From Crambe crambe (taxonomy: Eukaryota; Porifera; Demospongiae; Poecilosclerida; Crambeidae): a stretch of DNA of 64,000 bases. Shown in pieces: positions 10,741 through 22,400 of this stretch (positions within the stretch are counted from its first letter, which is position 1; each line of letters opens with the position of its first letter). Under the pieces are notes generated by a model, which searched no databases, had not been told where the DNA came from, and saw nothing but the letters and a program-made list of their open reading frames with translations. Both the position numbers and the translations under genes were made by a program. The stretch is from the NCBI GenBank assembly GCA_963924555.1, contig OZ004581.1, forward strand, positions 9,339,338-9,403,337. Reading direction: 5' to 3'.

Positions 10741-11224
10741 CTTTTTGATTCATTTTTCAGTCGACAACTCTTGCAGCTATCATTTTATGTGCCCATGAGT
10801 GAACTCCTGATGTCACTTTTTTAATTTAATTGCATGTCATGGCTACCAGTTTACCTGGTTGATCTTCAGTACTTCAGCCATCTTTTTGTCATTCCTTTCT
10901 CCTTTCTGTGCAGGGTAAAATTAATATCAGGTTTGTGACTTTGACGTAATATTCCATATAAAATCATACTAGAGGGATAGATCAGGTACAGCTGCAGAAC
11001 CTCTCTAACTACTAGGTGTACATGGGTGAAAGATTGTAGAAACCAAATTTTATTGCATATTCTACCCTTTACCATACCCCAAATAGGGAAATATGGTAAA
11101 GGGTTGCTACATCAGACTAGGGTTCTGTGTACATGCATACTTATCATGCACCCTTTCAGAAGTTTTCAACCACCATCATCATGTTCCTAACACTGTGATG
11201 GCATTTTTCCTCTCCATTTCCTCT

Positions 11225-11345
11225 TTATACCTCCCCAAACCTCATTCCTAACCCTAGCACAAACCCTCTCCCTCCTCTACCCCACACAAAGCAATTCATC
11301 AAGGAGTCCACCTCTCCCTCACAAGGAGTAAGATGAATATTATTA
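11225..11345 (-). pseudogene. Relic of the 3' end of gene Y
   Basis: The segment translating to CEGEVDS and the flanking proline/threonine context match the last exon of gene Y at 35160-35300 and 53798-54000, and the nucleotide run gagtccacctctccctc is shared. The rest of the exon is absent or diverged. It precedes a SLU7-like last exon in the same order as in the two later blocks, so it marks an older, more decayed copy of the duplicated region. Confidence 0.6.
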
Positions 11346-11548
11346 AATCTACCCCTTTTGTGGTCAGCACAACACAGGAAATAGTGGGTTATCAGTAATG
11401 GCTGGACATTCCAGATCTCCACCCGAGTCCTAGCTATATACACTAACAGAGATGCTCAAAGGTTTACACACATACCATTACAAACTTCAGGATCAACACA
11501 ATAATAAAAAGTGGTGCTCCTAAAATATTGTCAGCATTGTTTTATAAG

Positions 11549-11661
11549 TTGATAGATATGTGGCCATGGGGTCCTCTTGTTGTGCCCTCTTCAGCTTGTA
11601 GGCTTCCATCGCTATTTTGCTGGATTCCCAACACTTCCCTCTCATCCATGACCAGCAGTCT
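11549..11661 (-). pseudogene. SLU7-like last exon, copy A (decayed)
   Basis: The minus strand reads MEAYKLKRAQQEDPMATYL, matching the C-terminus of splicing factor SLU7 (EEMEAYRMKR...DPMASFL in animals, from memory). The upstream REPTEEE part is mutated and the stop codon seen in the 36.7-kb copy is lost here. It is one of at least five copies of this exon in the window and cannot be functional alone. Confidence 0.7.
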
Positions 11662-11835
11662 ATCCATCTTCCTCTCTCGTTCTCTTCAGCCAGTACTACC
11701 TGGGGGGAGGGGAATAGATCAGGTGATTTTTATCAAAGCTGAATGCCTGAATCATGGTCCCCAGTGTGTACTCCCTTAGCTAAATTCGAACCTGTCTTGA
11801 AACAGTCTGACATAATGTCTTATCAAACTTCTATT

Positions 11836-12115
11836 AACAACTATTAGGACCATATTACTATGAACAACTATTAGGACCATATTACTATGAACAACTATTA
11901 GGACCATATTACTATGAACAACTATTAGGACCATATTACTATGAACAACTATTAGGACCATAATACTATGAACAACTATTAGGACCATATTACTATGAAC
12001 AACTATTAGGACCATATTACTATGAACAACTATTAGGACCATATTACTATGAACAACTATTAGGACCATATTACTATGAACTATTAGGACCATATTACTA
12101 TGAACAACTATTAGG
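11836..12115. repeat. 27-bp minisatellite, about 10 copies
   Basis: The unit aacaactattaggaccatat plus tactatg is repeated head to tail with almost no variation; one unit is shortened and one has a single substitution. Because 27 is divisible by three it makes a long minus-strand open frame of nine-residue repeats, which is an artefact. Similar single copies (gagccattaggaccatat) stand near SLU7 relics at 37.0, 43.86 and 58.75 kb, so the repeat grew from sequence of the duplicated block. Confidence 0.95.
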
Positions 12116-15100
12116 TATGAACTGTCATAATCAGAGGGAGAAAATATGTCACTAAGTGACTGAAACCAGGGGAAATGATCATGGCACAGTACAACACTTC
12201 AATATGAACATTCTTGTTTCATTTTTTGTTATTTGTTTGGAGGGAACATGTACAGCTGTTTGCATCTTCTGGGAGTCCAGGGAAACCCCCATGTTATCCA
12301 CACAATCAGAGTTACATGTAGGGACATGCCGGCATAGTTTTGGGCATAATGGGTTGAACCTTAATGCCAGCACAATGCTGGCATAATAGGGGATTTTTAA
12401 TTCCAGGGGTTGGCAAATATGGAGGTATTGATGTCGACTCTTGAGTTCCTTTGTATAAACTGCTGAATTAGAGTAGCCACCTACGTAATTGGTGGTGGTA
12501 ACAAAAAAAAATGTCTTCTGCTGCAGTTTTCTTTACTAAACGTTTCAGCAAACTAACTTGCTGCTGATAAAATTATGATGGATGACTAATAAATTTCCTT
12601 GCCAATTTTTTTAAAAGCATAATTGTTGAGCATAATAGGGCAGGGGTTCTGGCATTGGAGCATAGCATAATAGGGAAGAAAAAAAAGCATAATATGCATG
12701 TCTCTAGTTACATGCTGGGCTGTGGCCTGCCAAATAAGGAAAGTCATAGAAATTGCATTCTGACTGCATTTAATCATAAAAACTGTCCCATGTCCTACAG
12801 TTATCAGGTCACACTAAATTGAAAGGTTATTTCCAATTTGTTAGGCAAATGAGGAAGATTAGAATTTCCAAAAAGTGATATTTGATATGGAGAATGTCTG
12901 TGTACTACACTAATACACTGTCTCCCTCCTTTGCTCAGCATGTGGATCTTCTAGCATGCTCCTCTATTTTAGTGTATCAGTTTTCCTCCCTTGGTTTGTG
13001 TATGGGTGTTTCCCCCTAGGGGTGCACACTTTAGCTAGTACCAGTCCAGTAACCACCAATTAATTCTTAACATAACTCATCAAAGAAATGACAACTTCCT
13101 GGGAAAGGTATTCATGTAGACAGTGATAACCACTTTCTTCCATCACTATTAATTGGTGGGAGCACAGCAGGCTAGCATTTCCAAAAGAGAAGTTTAAAAA
13201 CCACACACTAGATATCTTATTTGTTTGCACACACTGACAGGTGCAGCTAGCATGATAACTGTATAAATAAAAGTTGAGCTTTGAGGTTGACCATTAAGAG
13301 CTTGCTACATGCTCCCTTCACAGTATAGAACGAGAGTTGCCATTGCCTATTGATAGAGAGCATGAGTCTATTCCCACTTGTACCACTAGATGCATCATTA
13401 GCTGATTATCTTGCCAAAACAGGTGCAAGTCACATGACCATATCAGTGGGATAATTACAAACCAGATGCAAGTCACATGACCATATCAGTGGGATAATTA
13501 TAAACCAGATGCAAGTCACATGACCATATCAGTGGGATAATTATAAACCAGATGCAAGTCACATGACCATATCAGTGGGATAATTACAAACCAGATGCAA
13601 GTCACATAACCATATCAGTGGGATAATTACAAACCAGATCACGGACTGGAGCTAGCCACGGTGAGTGGATGGAGAGGAGTGCCCACTACAGGAGAAGGGG
13701 TAGACATTATGTGTTCTCTTATCCATGGTGTGACCTCGCTCCCTAAGAACCAGAACCTGGGTAGACTTAGTGCTGCTAGAGGCCATCAGGATTTCTTTCA
13801 GGGGAGGGGGGTCTGGAATTTCAGTAATGTTGACATAGTTACTAGCTATCCTTCTACTGACCTCGAGTTCCCATACTGTAATACCTGTTGTTACCAAGGG
13901 CAACCAGAAACACATGATATAGCTATGATACATATGAAGTAGGGTCCAACCCCACAATAAATTCTAAATAAATACCACAAGCTTGACCCTTTCAGATTGT
14001 TCAAGCCCTGTGTATAGTAGCAGGGAAGTAACTTAGCAACTGAGAAAGGTGAAACTTAATGAACCAAGTAGATACGAAATTGACTAGTGCCACATACGAG
14101 TAGTTAGAAACTTAGAAGGAAGGAAGTAAGTTAGAACTTAGTAATGTACCCAAGGAAGCATGTGTTGTGGACCAGTTCATTAACAAGATTATTGTTATCA
14201 ATTTTTTTTCACATATAAATATTATTGCGCTGTTTATCTTTGGGATCTTAATGGGGTTATGAAATACAAGTGCTGTCATGTGTACAAGTATTCCCAATTG
14301 CATATTATTATGGGACACGGCTTCTTGTCAAAGTGTGCACTAAGTCTTAGCTGGAATTCTAACCTCTATTTCTCTGAGAGGCGTGGGTTAGGAGAGAGGA
14401 CCCACATTCCAACTTCGAATAACAGGTCAACAATGACTCAGCAATTCTCATTATTGTTTACCCAGGAAGGGCCACCAGCCTGCTACAGGTATTGCCTCAC
14501 ACTACAAGATAATTTTAGTGCTTGTCCAACTGGTATTTTAACCCTAGCAGTTTGCAAGTTGGTTGCATGAGACAGTGGATTGTGTGTGTGGGTTGCAACT
14601 AGTAAACAATTTACCTCCAGAATTTGTATAGAGCACATGGTCTATTTCCTATACCAAAGAAAGATCCTCAGGTACATATCTTAAGATTACACTGTGCAAT
14701 ACAACACTGTTTCCTCCAGTATACTAAATGCAGGGTGGGCCACCCTGTTGGGATATAGAACTTCAAAGAAAGTGGGCTGGGTCTATGGCACTATATTCTC
14801 ATGAATATACTTAAGCACCTTGTTTGAAAGTACAGCTAGGGGAGACTGCGCAGGTAACTGTGTGCTAAACTTACATATTTTAGTGGACGCAATAATAATA
14901 GGTAACCAAAGAGAGTCACGTTCTGCTATCTAAGAATCCACCAATGTGGCAGCTTACAGACAAGGACTATGTTTGTGGGTTACGTGAGGTAGTAGGTGAT
15001 AGGAACTTTCTGATGCTACCGGACTCCATTAGCAGGAGTGGTCCCTCACTTTCCAGGAGCTAGCCATGGGTCAGGAGATTAATGGGACTGAAACTTAGTG

Positions 15101-16160
15101 TTGATCGGATTGGGTTCTCCCCTGATGGCATAAAAGCCTCTAGACCAGCAAACAGGAGTATTTCACAGTTTTATGTGAAATAGGTTCCATCAGGTAATTG
15201 GTCCTAGCCAGTAGAGTGGCGGACAAATACATTTCCAAAAGTCACTTTTTTATTTTTCTCTAAAAACTTTCTCAAACACATACACACACTCCACTGAGTA
15301 TGGTAACCCTTGTGCATGTCCACTGGATCTGTTGTTTTCTTACCACTATTAACAACTTAGGCAATGGCAACTCTCGTTCTGTACTGTGAAGGGAGCATGT
15401 AGCAAGCTCATGATGGTCAACCTCAAAACTCAAGTTTTATTTGAGAGAAAAGGTACTGTACATGTGTGAGAAAGATCACCTTATCATGTGAGCTAGCTAG
15501 CTGCACTTGTGTGCTAACAAATAAGATAGTGTGTAAACAGGTCAACAAGGACTCTGCAATTTCTCATTGTTGTTCATCCACTCTCTCTGCTGAAATTTGG
15601 TTAAAAATTATAGTGAATCAAACCTCCAGGTGAATGTAAGACCACACACATACTTGCACATAACAACTGGTCAACAATGACTCGGCAGTTTTCAGTCAGA
15701 AATGGTAAGCCATTATTGCCCATGCACATTGACTTTCACTTTAATAGTGTACAAATTCCAACAGTTATTTTTAAAGAAACTTATGACCATAGGGATTAAA
15801 GATTTTAGCTTGGCTAATGGCAGGGGCATGTCACATGACTTATTCTACAGAGTTCCCATAGTATAAAAAAGAATGCACAGAGGGGACGGTCCAGATTTGA
15901 TGGATGTCCATGCAACCTTTGTGGACACTATTTGGATCAGCAAACTTAAAGTAAAGTGACCTGCCAAAGGACAATGCACTCAAGCAGTTGCATTGAAGTC
16001 TGAGGTACCTAGTACACTAAGGTGTGCATTATTCAAGGTTTGTTCCACTGTGTTATGAACAAACAGACACACATACACACAGTAGCACCTGGAGATATTC
16101 AGTACCTCCATTAACATTCCAGGATGCTCTGTTTGGTGGGGTCAGCAAGAGGGTGGATGT
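12116..16160. other. Non-coding remains of a duplicated block
   Basis: Besides the 43-bp minisatellite, this stretch shares diffuse similarity with 37-41 kb, 43.8-45 kb and 58.7-60.7 kb (for example gagttcccatagtataaaa and tgggagcacagcag). It looks like old intronic and flanking DNA of the SLU7-like fragments. I see no supportable exon in it. Confidence 0.5.
13422..13637. repeat. 43-bp minisatellite, 5 copies
   Basis: Five near-identical units begin gatgcaagtcacatgaccat (starts about 13422, 13465, 13508, 13551, 13594). Single-base differences are few, so expansion is recent. The motif cacatgaccatatca also occurs singly near 50145. Confidence 0.95.
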
Positions 16161-16185
16161 CATTGCCATGCTCATTTGGAAACAC

Positions 16186-16275
16186 TAGTGGGAGAAGGGA
16201 GGGGTAAGGGGGAGGGGCAGGAGAAGGAAAAGGGGAGGGGAAGGAGGAAAAGGGGAGGGGCAGGAGAGGGATTGA
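16186..16275 (+). repeat. Purine-rich G-run repeat
   Basis: A run of ggag, gggg and aagg motifs with many tracts of four or more G on the plus strand. The related 24-bp repeat at 46840-47050 stands at the same place next to a SLU7-like exon. Potential for triplex or G-quadruplex formation is inference. Confidence 0.8.
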
Positions 16276-16330
16276 GAGATGAAACCCCATATATAGTAGT
16301 AGGTCATCTCGACTTCATTACATTACATAC

Positions 16331-16382
16331 TTTTGAGTCCATCTTTGATGTCCTCACAAAGTTATCACCAGCAAACTCCAAC
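16331..16382 (-). pseudogene. SLU7-like internal exon (AGDNFVR), copy A
   Basis: Between a pyrimidine-CAG acceptor and a GTATGT donor the minus strand reads LEFAGDNFVRTSKMDSK, matching the SLU7 region with AGDNFVRYTG. It lies downstream of the 16.7-16.9 kb exon in the right order, but the exons for the following SLU7 sections are missing before the last exon at 11.5 kb. Confidence 0.7.
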
Positions 16383-16704
16383 CTGCACACATAACACACA
16401 ATAGATGTCTAAGCACTAAGCAGGCACTATGAGCCAGTGCTGGAAATCTCCTAGAGCCCGGGCTAGGAACTCACAGGAGGACTGAGCACCCGAAGTCCCA
16501 CCTGGACCACAACTGATATTGGAGAGAGAGAGAGTCAGTTTGATTTGCACCCCGGAAATTCCAGGTACCCATTTTCAGCTGGGTGGAGGTGTTAGATGGA
16601 TATTCTTGCTGGTGAAAAGGAGGATGGATAAACACCATATGTCACTGGTGGGACTCGAACTCATGGTCTCCTGCTACAAGCCCAGAGTGCATCCCAGTGA
16701 CTCC

Positions 16705-16737
16705 ACAAATACATACATACATACATACATACATACC
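16705..16737. repeat. CATA microsatellite
   Basis: Perfect tetranucleotide run atacatacatacatac, overlapping the donor site of the neighbouring SLU7-like exon. Confidence 0.9.
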
Positions 16738-16949
16738 TTAATGGAGGTCTGAGAGTTTTCCTTTTTCCTTTCATGAGTTCAGATTGGAGTCTATCTGCTT
16801 TGAGTTGCCTCTTGGCCATCTCCATCTTGGCATACTCCTCCACCACAGCCTGGTGAATGTACCCGTTCCAACGATCCCTCTTCCTGTTGTTAGGGTGCAA
16901 GTACTCATCGGGCTTGATGTCCTCAACCATGAACCACTTCATGAGGCCT
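16737..16949 (-). pseudogene. SLU7-like exon (KRDRWNGY region), copy A
   Basis: A TTTGTAG acceptor and GTATGT donor frame an exon reading IKPDEYLHPNN, then RKRDRWNGY, VVEEYAKMEMAKRQLKA and LQSEL. This aligns with the SLU7 section I recall as IAPDEH...KRDRWNGY...IVEEYAKVDLAKRTLKA. The first bases fit only in another frame (RPHEVVHG), and two internal stretches are shorter than in the family. It is therefore a damaged copy of an exon of the spliceosomal second-step factor SLU7. Confidence 0.75.
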
Positions 16950-18039
16950 CTACAAACATACATACAGCATAAATAATTCTGATCATGCTGCCTTGCTTGC
17001 CAGTTGGAACAGACACACTAGAAGTGTCCAAATGGAGTTGCAATTCATCACAGCATACTTGAGATAGTTAATCTTCTAATTCAGCGATTAAAAGAATTTG
17101 TATTTGCTATGCATGATGACTATCATATCATAGGTCCATATGGGGCTAAGGTGGGTTCACTTATAAATAATGCCTTTTGTTTTCTGTTGCCATGGTGCTT
17201 AAGACTGTATCTCAAATCCCCAGTGTCCACTGTAACAGGTAAGGGGTCATCATTGGCAGGACTTACATCCACCTTTCGGAATAGCCCTGCTTTACCTTAC
17301 ATGGACCGATAATTATGAGTTCCATCATAACTTGATGATATGTATGCATGTTGCTACAGAGTGTCTCTATCAGTATTTGAGAGAGCCTCCTTCAGCCATA
17401 ATTGATCAGTGCAACCCTTACATGAATTTGTTCAAGTTGGAGAGTACCAGCACTCCTGGGCCACAACACTTGCTGCTCCATGAACCTTACATAGTGCGGT
17501 GATGTCTGGATAGAGTTTGAAAAAAAAAAAGAATTTTACAGTCAAAGCTGGAATCAACAGTATAGTGAAACCTCAAAATCTTGGGACCCATCCTTTCATC
17601 CTTAGTATAGAGAGGTTGTCCTCTTTTGGAAGTTATTTTGTATAGAGTGTATAATTATAGAAAGGATGGAGAGGTTTGTCCTCTTTCAGACTGTCCTTTA
17701 TTCGGAGGTTCCACTGAAGGCAACCAAATCCTTATACTTCTGTAATGCACTTCACTCAACAAAGTATTAAGAATTAATTACTTCTTTAAAGAATACTTCA
17801 GATTACTCTTAAGTATGAAACCTGTATTAAAAGACCACCCAACACCTCTCTTTAAAGACCACTAGGTTATGTCCCAACATTGATTTTGACCTCTATAAAG
17901 AGACCACCTCCATTAGTGGTTGCTATAGACAGGTTGCACTGTATCAGTATGTCTGATTGCTGGAGCTCTCATTGATTTCTACTCTATGACTCGGTGTTAT
18001 CAATAATACATCTTGGGGAGAACCTTATCGATCACTCAC
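16950..18039. other. Between SLU7-like and eIF3J-like remains; no exon recognised
   Basis: I looked here for the C-terminal exons of eIF3J and did not find them. There are dispersed-repeat fragments (agaccacctcc and aagagacc motifs near 17830-17930) and a poly-A run at 17520. Confidence 0.4.
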
Positions 18040-18852
18040 CTCATACTTGGAGATCTTTTCTGAAAGTGCATCTTTAAATTTGCTGAATTCCTCTTCGGAG
18101 GAGGGGTCCATGGCCTTAATCCCCCCAGACACCCCAAAGGTCTCCATGGCTATTCTCAGGTCTGACTCATGTTGCAGCTTCTCTTTCTTCTCTTTTTTCT
18201 TCTTGCTGACTCAGCACTGGAGTGGTTGCCTTGGCAGCCTCTGCCTCCAGCTCAGCTGCTCTTCTCTTGGCCTTCTTCTCTGCTATTCGCTCCTCTTTAG
18301 TTTTGGTGGGTTTCACTGTGTTTTAGAGAGAGAGAGAGAGAGAGAGAGACTCATACTATTATCACATCCTAACCTTCCTTTTGTTGGTCTGGGACTGGTT
18401 CCTTCACTTCCTGTGTAGGAGGAAGTAATAATAACAACTTCCTTCCTTTCTGTCATCTCATCAGACATGGAACATGCATGTCTCATGCACTGCACTCACA
18501 GCTAAGTCATCTTCCCCTTCCCACTGCTCCCCCTCTCCTGCAAAGCCTTTCTCCACATCAAAGTCATCAGCATCTGAAAATGCCACATAAAACGTAACTC
18601 AAGCTGACCAATCAGAACCCTCACTGCTGATATCACCAACCATTCAGTAAACTGAGGGGGCTTTATTTGCAAGACTATGACTAGGGCCAACCCTCTGGTC
18701 CACACTAAAACAGTTGGGAGATTGAAGATATGTAGCAAACCCATTATGACATGTTAGCGGCAAACTAGTTGGCTGGAGATTTAGCTAGAAGGCAGCTGAT
18801 GTCTAAGGTGAGTGCTAAAAATAGATCAGTATTGCCAGGAGTCTTCTGACAT
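18040..18852 (-). pseudogene. EIF3J: eIF3J-like gene, N-terminal two thirds, probably damaged
   Basis: Exons on the minus strand are 18852 to about 18834 (MSEDSW), 18573-18500, 18410-18374 and 18315-18040. They read ADDFDVEKGF...QWEGEDDL, EVKEPVPDQQKE, KPTKTKEERIAEKKAKRRA and HESDLRIAMETFGV...AMDPSSEEEF...LSEKISKYE, matching the order of eukaryotic initiation factor 3 subunit J, which binds the small ribosomal subunit. Three faults are visible: the first exon lacks a GT donor at the expected point (tcctggcaatac), the long exon needs a one-base frame change in the A-rich run near 18195, and no exon for the C-terminal part follows. It may be a decayed duplicate; base-call errors could explain one fault, not all three. 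Confidence 0.7.
18325..18350. repeat. GA/CT microsatellite
   Basis: A dinucleotide run of about 13 units just upstream of an eIF3J-like acceptor; on the gene strand it is CT and extends the polypyrimidine tract. Confidence 0.9.
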
Positions 18853-19158
18853 CTCTGTAGCCAAGCTAGGTTGTGGTTTTATCAATCGGTAAAGGATCGA
18901 TTTTCGCGCCGATTCTTATTTGGCGCGCGCGCGCATATAAACAATAATGAATCATAATAGAACTGTTGATGCCATGGCCAGTCTGAGACCAAGCACTGGG
19001 GTCCTCTTGCTAGGAGTATGCTATCTTCCTCTCTCGCTCTGGTTCCTGAGGGAGAGGAACACATAATTTAAACAAGATGGAAGTTGATGGAACCTCTGAT
19101 TGAAATGGACTGGAGGTTGTTGAGAGATATACCCATTAAACTTAAATTACCCACCACA

Positions 19159-19466
19159 TCACTCACACATCATATACCAAATATCAGTACAACCTACCAT
19201 ACAGTACTTTTGTTCAATGCTAGATGCAATATCTTTGCGGTTGACCAAAGGATCTCTGAGGGCTGTGCAGAGACTGTTCCAAGATGGTGGTTGACTTCCC
19301 TTCATCTTCAGCCACTGTTTGATGAGTTCTCTCATGCACCCATTGATGTCATTGGGGTTGTTGACTCCTATCTTCTCCACTTCAGCATCTGATAGTCCTA
19401 GGACAACTCCAAGGTCCTCCCATTCCTTTACTATGTCAATCAATGCTGTCCTCACATTGCGATAGG
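19159..19466 (-). other. C-terminal Death-domain exon
   Basis: About 100 codons with the Death-domain pattern VKEWEDLGVVLGLSDAEVEKI, then CMRELIKQWLKM, PSWNSLCTALRD and a last helix with IASSIEQKY. The tryptophans in the first and fourth helices and the PSW motif are typical. The frame ends at a TGA at 19159; an internal GTAGGT after the last helix could act as a donor to an unseen 3' exon. Confidence 0.85.
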
Positions 19467-22400
19467 CTGCATACAGACAAACACCCAATGGCATGACTCA
19501 CAGCTATGTTGCTAGGTAGCTTGCAGTAGCTATAGCTACTAACAAACTATTTACTTACTCAAGGTGTCATCTTTAACCTGACTTGCTTCAAGTCATGGAT
19601 TAAGGGCCCATAAAGTTTCACTCATATAAGGGAGTCTATAGTCCACCCAACCCACTTTGCCAGTGTATGCTTTGAGGTACACACATACATGTACATAATA
19701 CTGTAGCTATGACAACTGTAGTGATAGGCATTCCTGCCTATGATTGCATCTGCACTTGTATTACCAGCACTATATATGAGTCAGAGGCAGTTGCCAGCTC
19801 ATCTAAGGCACTGGAAGAATGGTTCATATCAAAGACTGAGTCAGTGAGATATGTGACTGTGCAGTGAGATGAGAGCATGCACCTAGCTCTCCATTAAAGC
19901 CACTCTATTCCAACCATTTGACCTCCCTAAAGAGACCACCTCCCTATTAAGCCTGGCCCATATTATGTGGTCACAGTAACAGTGCCCTTCAAGTACATGT
20001 TGTGATTCACCAACTGAAATGCCTGCAAACTGCCATTATGAAGTACTAGTTCTACTAACCATTTATATAATCATTCTTCCTAATACTGTATAGCGTGATA
20101 TTTTCGTGGATAAAATTTTTCGTGGATTTCGTGGTTAATACACGAGAATAAAGGTTCACACATTATTTGCAAAATCATGAAAATTTTTGCGCTATATGGT
20201 ACAATTATAGCAACCACCTCTGGGCCACCAAAAGGTGGTCTCTTAATGGAGATGGTCTCTTAATGAAGGTGGTCTCTTAATGGAGATGGTCTCTTAATGG
20301 AGGTGGTCTCTTAATGGAGGTGGTTTCTTAACTTTAAAGAAGTTCAAATCAATGGTACAAGCACTATATATTGGGACATAACCAAGTGATCCTCATTCAT
20401 TGTACTAACAAACATACTATATAGCACTCACTCAAGGTGTCATCTTTAACTTGACTTGCTTTGACTGATTTACTCTATACAAATATACACGATGGAGGTT
20501 ATCTCATTAAAATAACATTCTTTAGTCATAGCTACTTACATCAGGAGCACTACTTGTTCCTAGTGGTTGAGGTTTCCTGGTCAAAGATGTAGACTGAGTA
20601 GAGGGATTAGGTTGAGGTTGAGATACACCCAAGGGCTGTGACTGGTTCAATGCTGAATTAAAATTGGAGTAATGAACTATGGATGTACAAATATGCATGC
20701 ATAATATATATATATATAGTTGTAGAGCTAGCTAGCTACCTTTCTCCAATTCCTGTTTCAACCAATCATTTTCCTTGATCCTTTCATGCATTTCTCTGTC
20801 CTTTTCACATATTTCTCTGTCCTTTTCACGTATTTCTCTGTCCTTTTCACTCAGATGAATCTGCAATAGCTATATACTATAAGTGTATTAATAATCCAGC
20901 TATAAACTTACAGCTGCAGCAAGTATCATAGATGTCACTGCATATGAATGTTGTGGTATAGTAATAATCATCCATTATCAATCGTTATTATGTAACACTG
21001 GCCAGTATTGTTTTATTCACTTCTGTGTAAAAGCTAGTGCATGTGTTATTCATTAGCTATTCAGTGATAAAGTTCTTTTGAGATTACTACAATAGCTAAT
21101 TATTGTAATGGAAGGAGACTTATTGATTTTTAGCTAGTTACTTGAATATGTACCTTTCTTAAACTCTTTTTTCAACTGATCAATTTCTTTGCCCTCTTTG
21201 CTCAGTTGTAGCTGCATCATCATGAGTCAGTTATTGATATGGTTACATGCAGTAAACTCTGCACTTACGGGAGTACTAAGTGATTGCTGATGAGGTGGAC
21301 CAGTTGAAGATGCTGACTGGGTCAGTCCAAGACCTGAATTCTGATGTGAAGTTTGATGCTCTAAATGTAAGAAGGAATGATCTTGATTGAGTATCCATCT
21401 AGCTAAACTACACTTCACCTTTCTTCTTTAACTGATCAATCTCCTTGTTCTTTTCGTGTATTTCTCTGTCCTTTAAACTCTCGTAGTGTTCCTTGTGAGT
21501 CTGTTCAAACTTACGATAAATCAATCTGGAAAAAAAACAACAACCAAATAAACAAAACCCATGCATGGGTATAGTACAAGTTAGCTAATATACAATCATC
21601 ACAAGTACTTTTTCTGCATGTCTTGTATGCCTATGCTGTTCAGATGCTGGAGGAGGTGATGTCTGGATACTATCTCCATCTCTTCCTGCCAGAGGTCTAG
21701 CAGAATCTTGGCATCGTTGTTGATGAACAATAAGTGTTCTGACATCTCCAAGGCTTTTGCCAGTTCCTTCACTTTCTCACACTTCTGAACCTCCATGGCA
21801 ATAACCTCAAGTTCAGAAGAAGAGACAATAGCAATCTCCTGAAAAAAAAAAAAAAAAAAAAAAACAACAACAAAAAAAACATTAAATAACACCCACTTAT
21901 CGTAGTTAGCTACTCACCTGTCGAATACTCAACCAGAAGTTTTGGTCAATATTTAATTTTATCCGAACACTTTTTTCACAAACTAGTGTAGGATTAGAAA
22001 TGGTGGCATCCTCTGGAAGGATGATGAAATGATCTCTCTGTGGACAACCTTCACACTTCAATGCAAAATTGATGACAATCCCTCGCAGCCATTTCTTGAT
22101 TTCTGTGAATGACTGTTGAATGATTTCAAGTATGGCATGACATGAACTTATGAAGGTGGGACATTTATATTTCCTTGAGTCAATACGTTGTACGTCAATT
22201 CTCACACTAAACTTTTCCTCTGTAATGAAAAGTCTGTCCAGTTGCTGTCCAGGAGATCCAAACAAGAATTGGATTTGATTTCGATATATTTTCTTATCGA
22301 CTGGTAGATGACATTTAGGGTGCTTTGACAAGACTGCTGCCAGTTGAGTGAAGAAGCCTGGAGGTAAGTAGTTGGTGCTGAAAACAAGATGCAATGGAAT

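Noticed and set aside
11776..12093. 105-codon minus-strand frame of nine-residue repeats
   Set aside because: It is only the 27-bp minisatellite read in a frame without stops.
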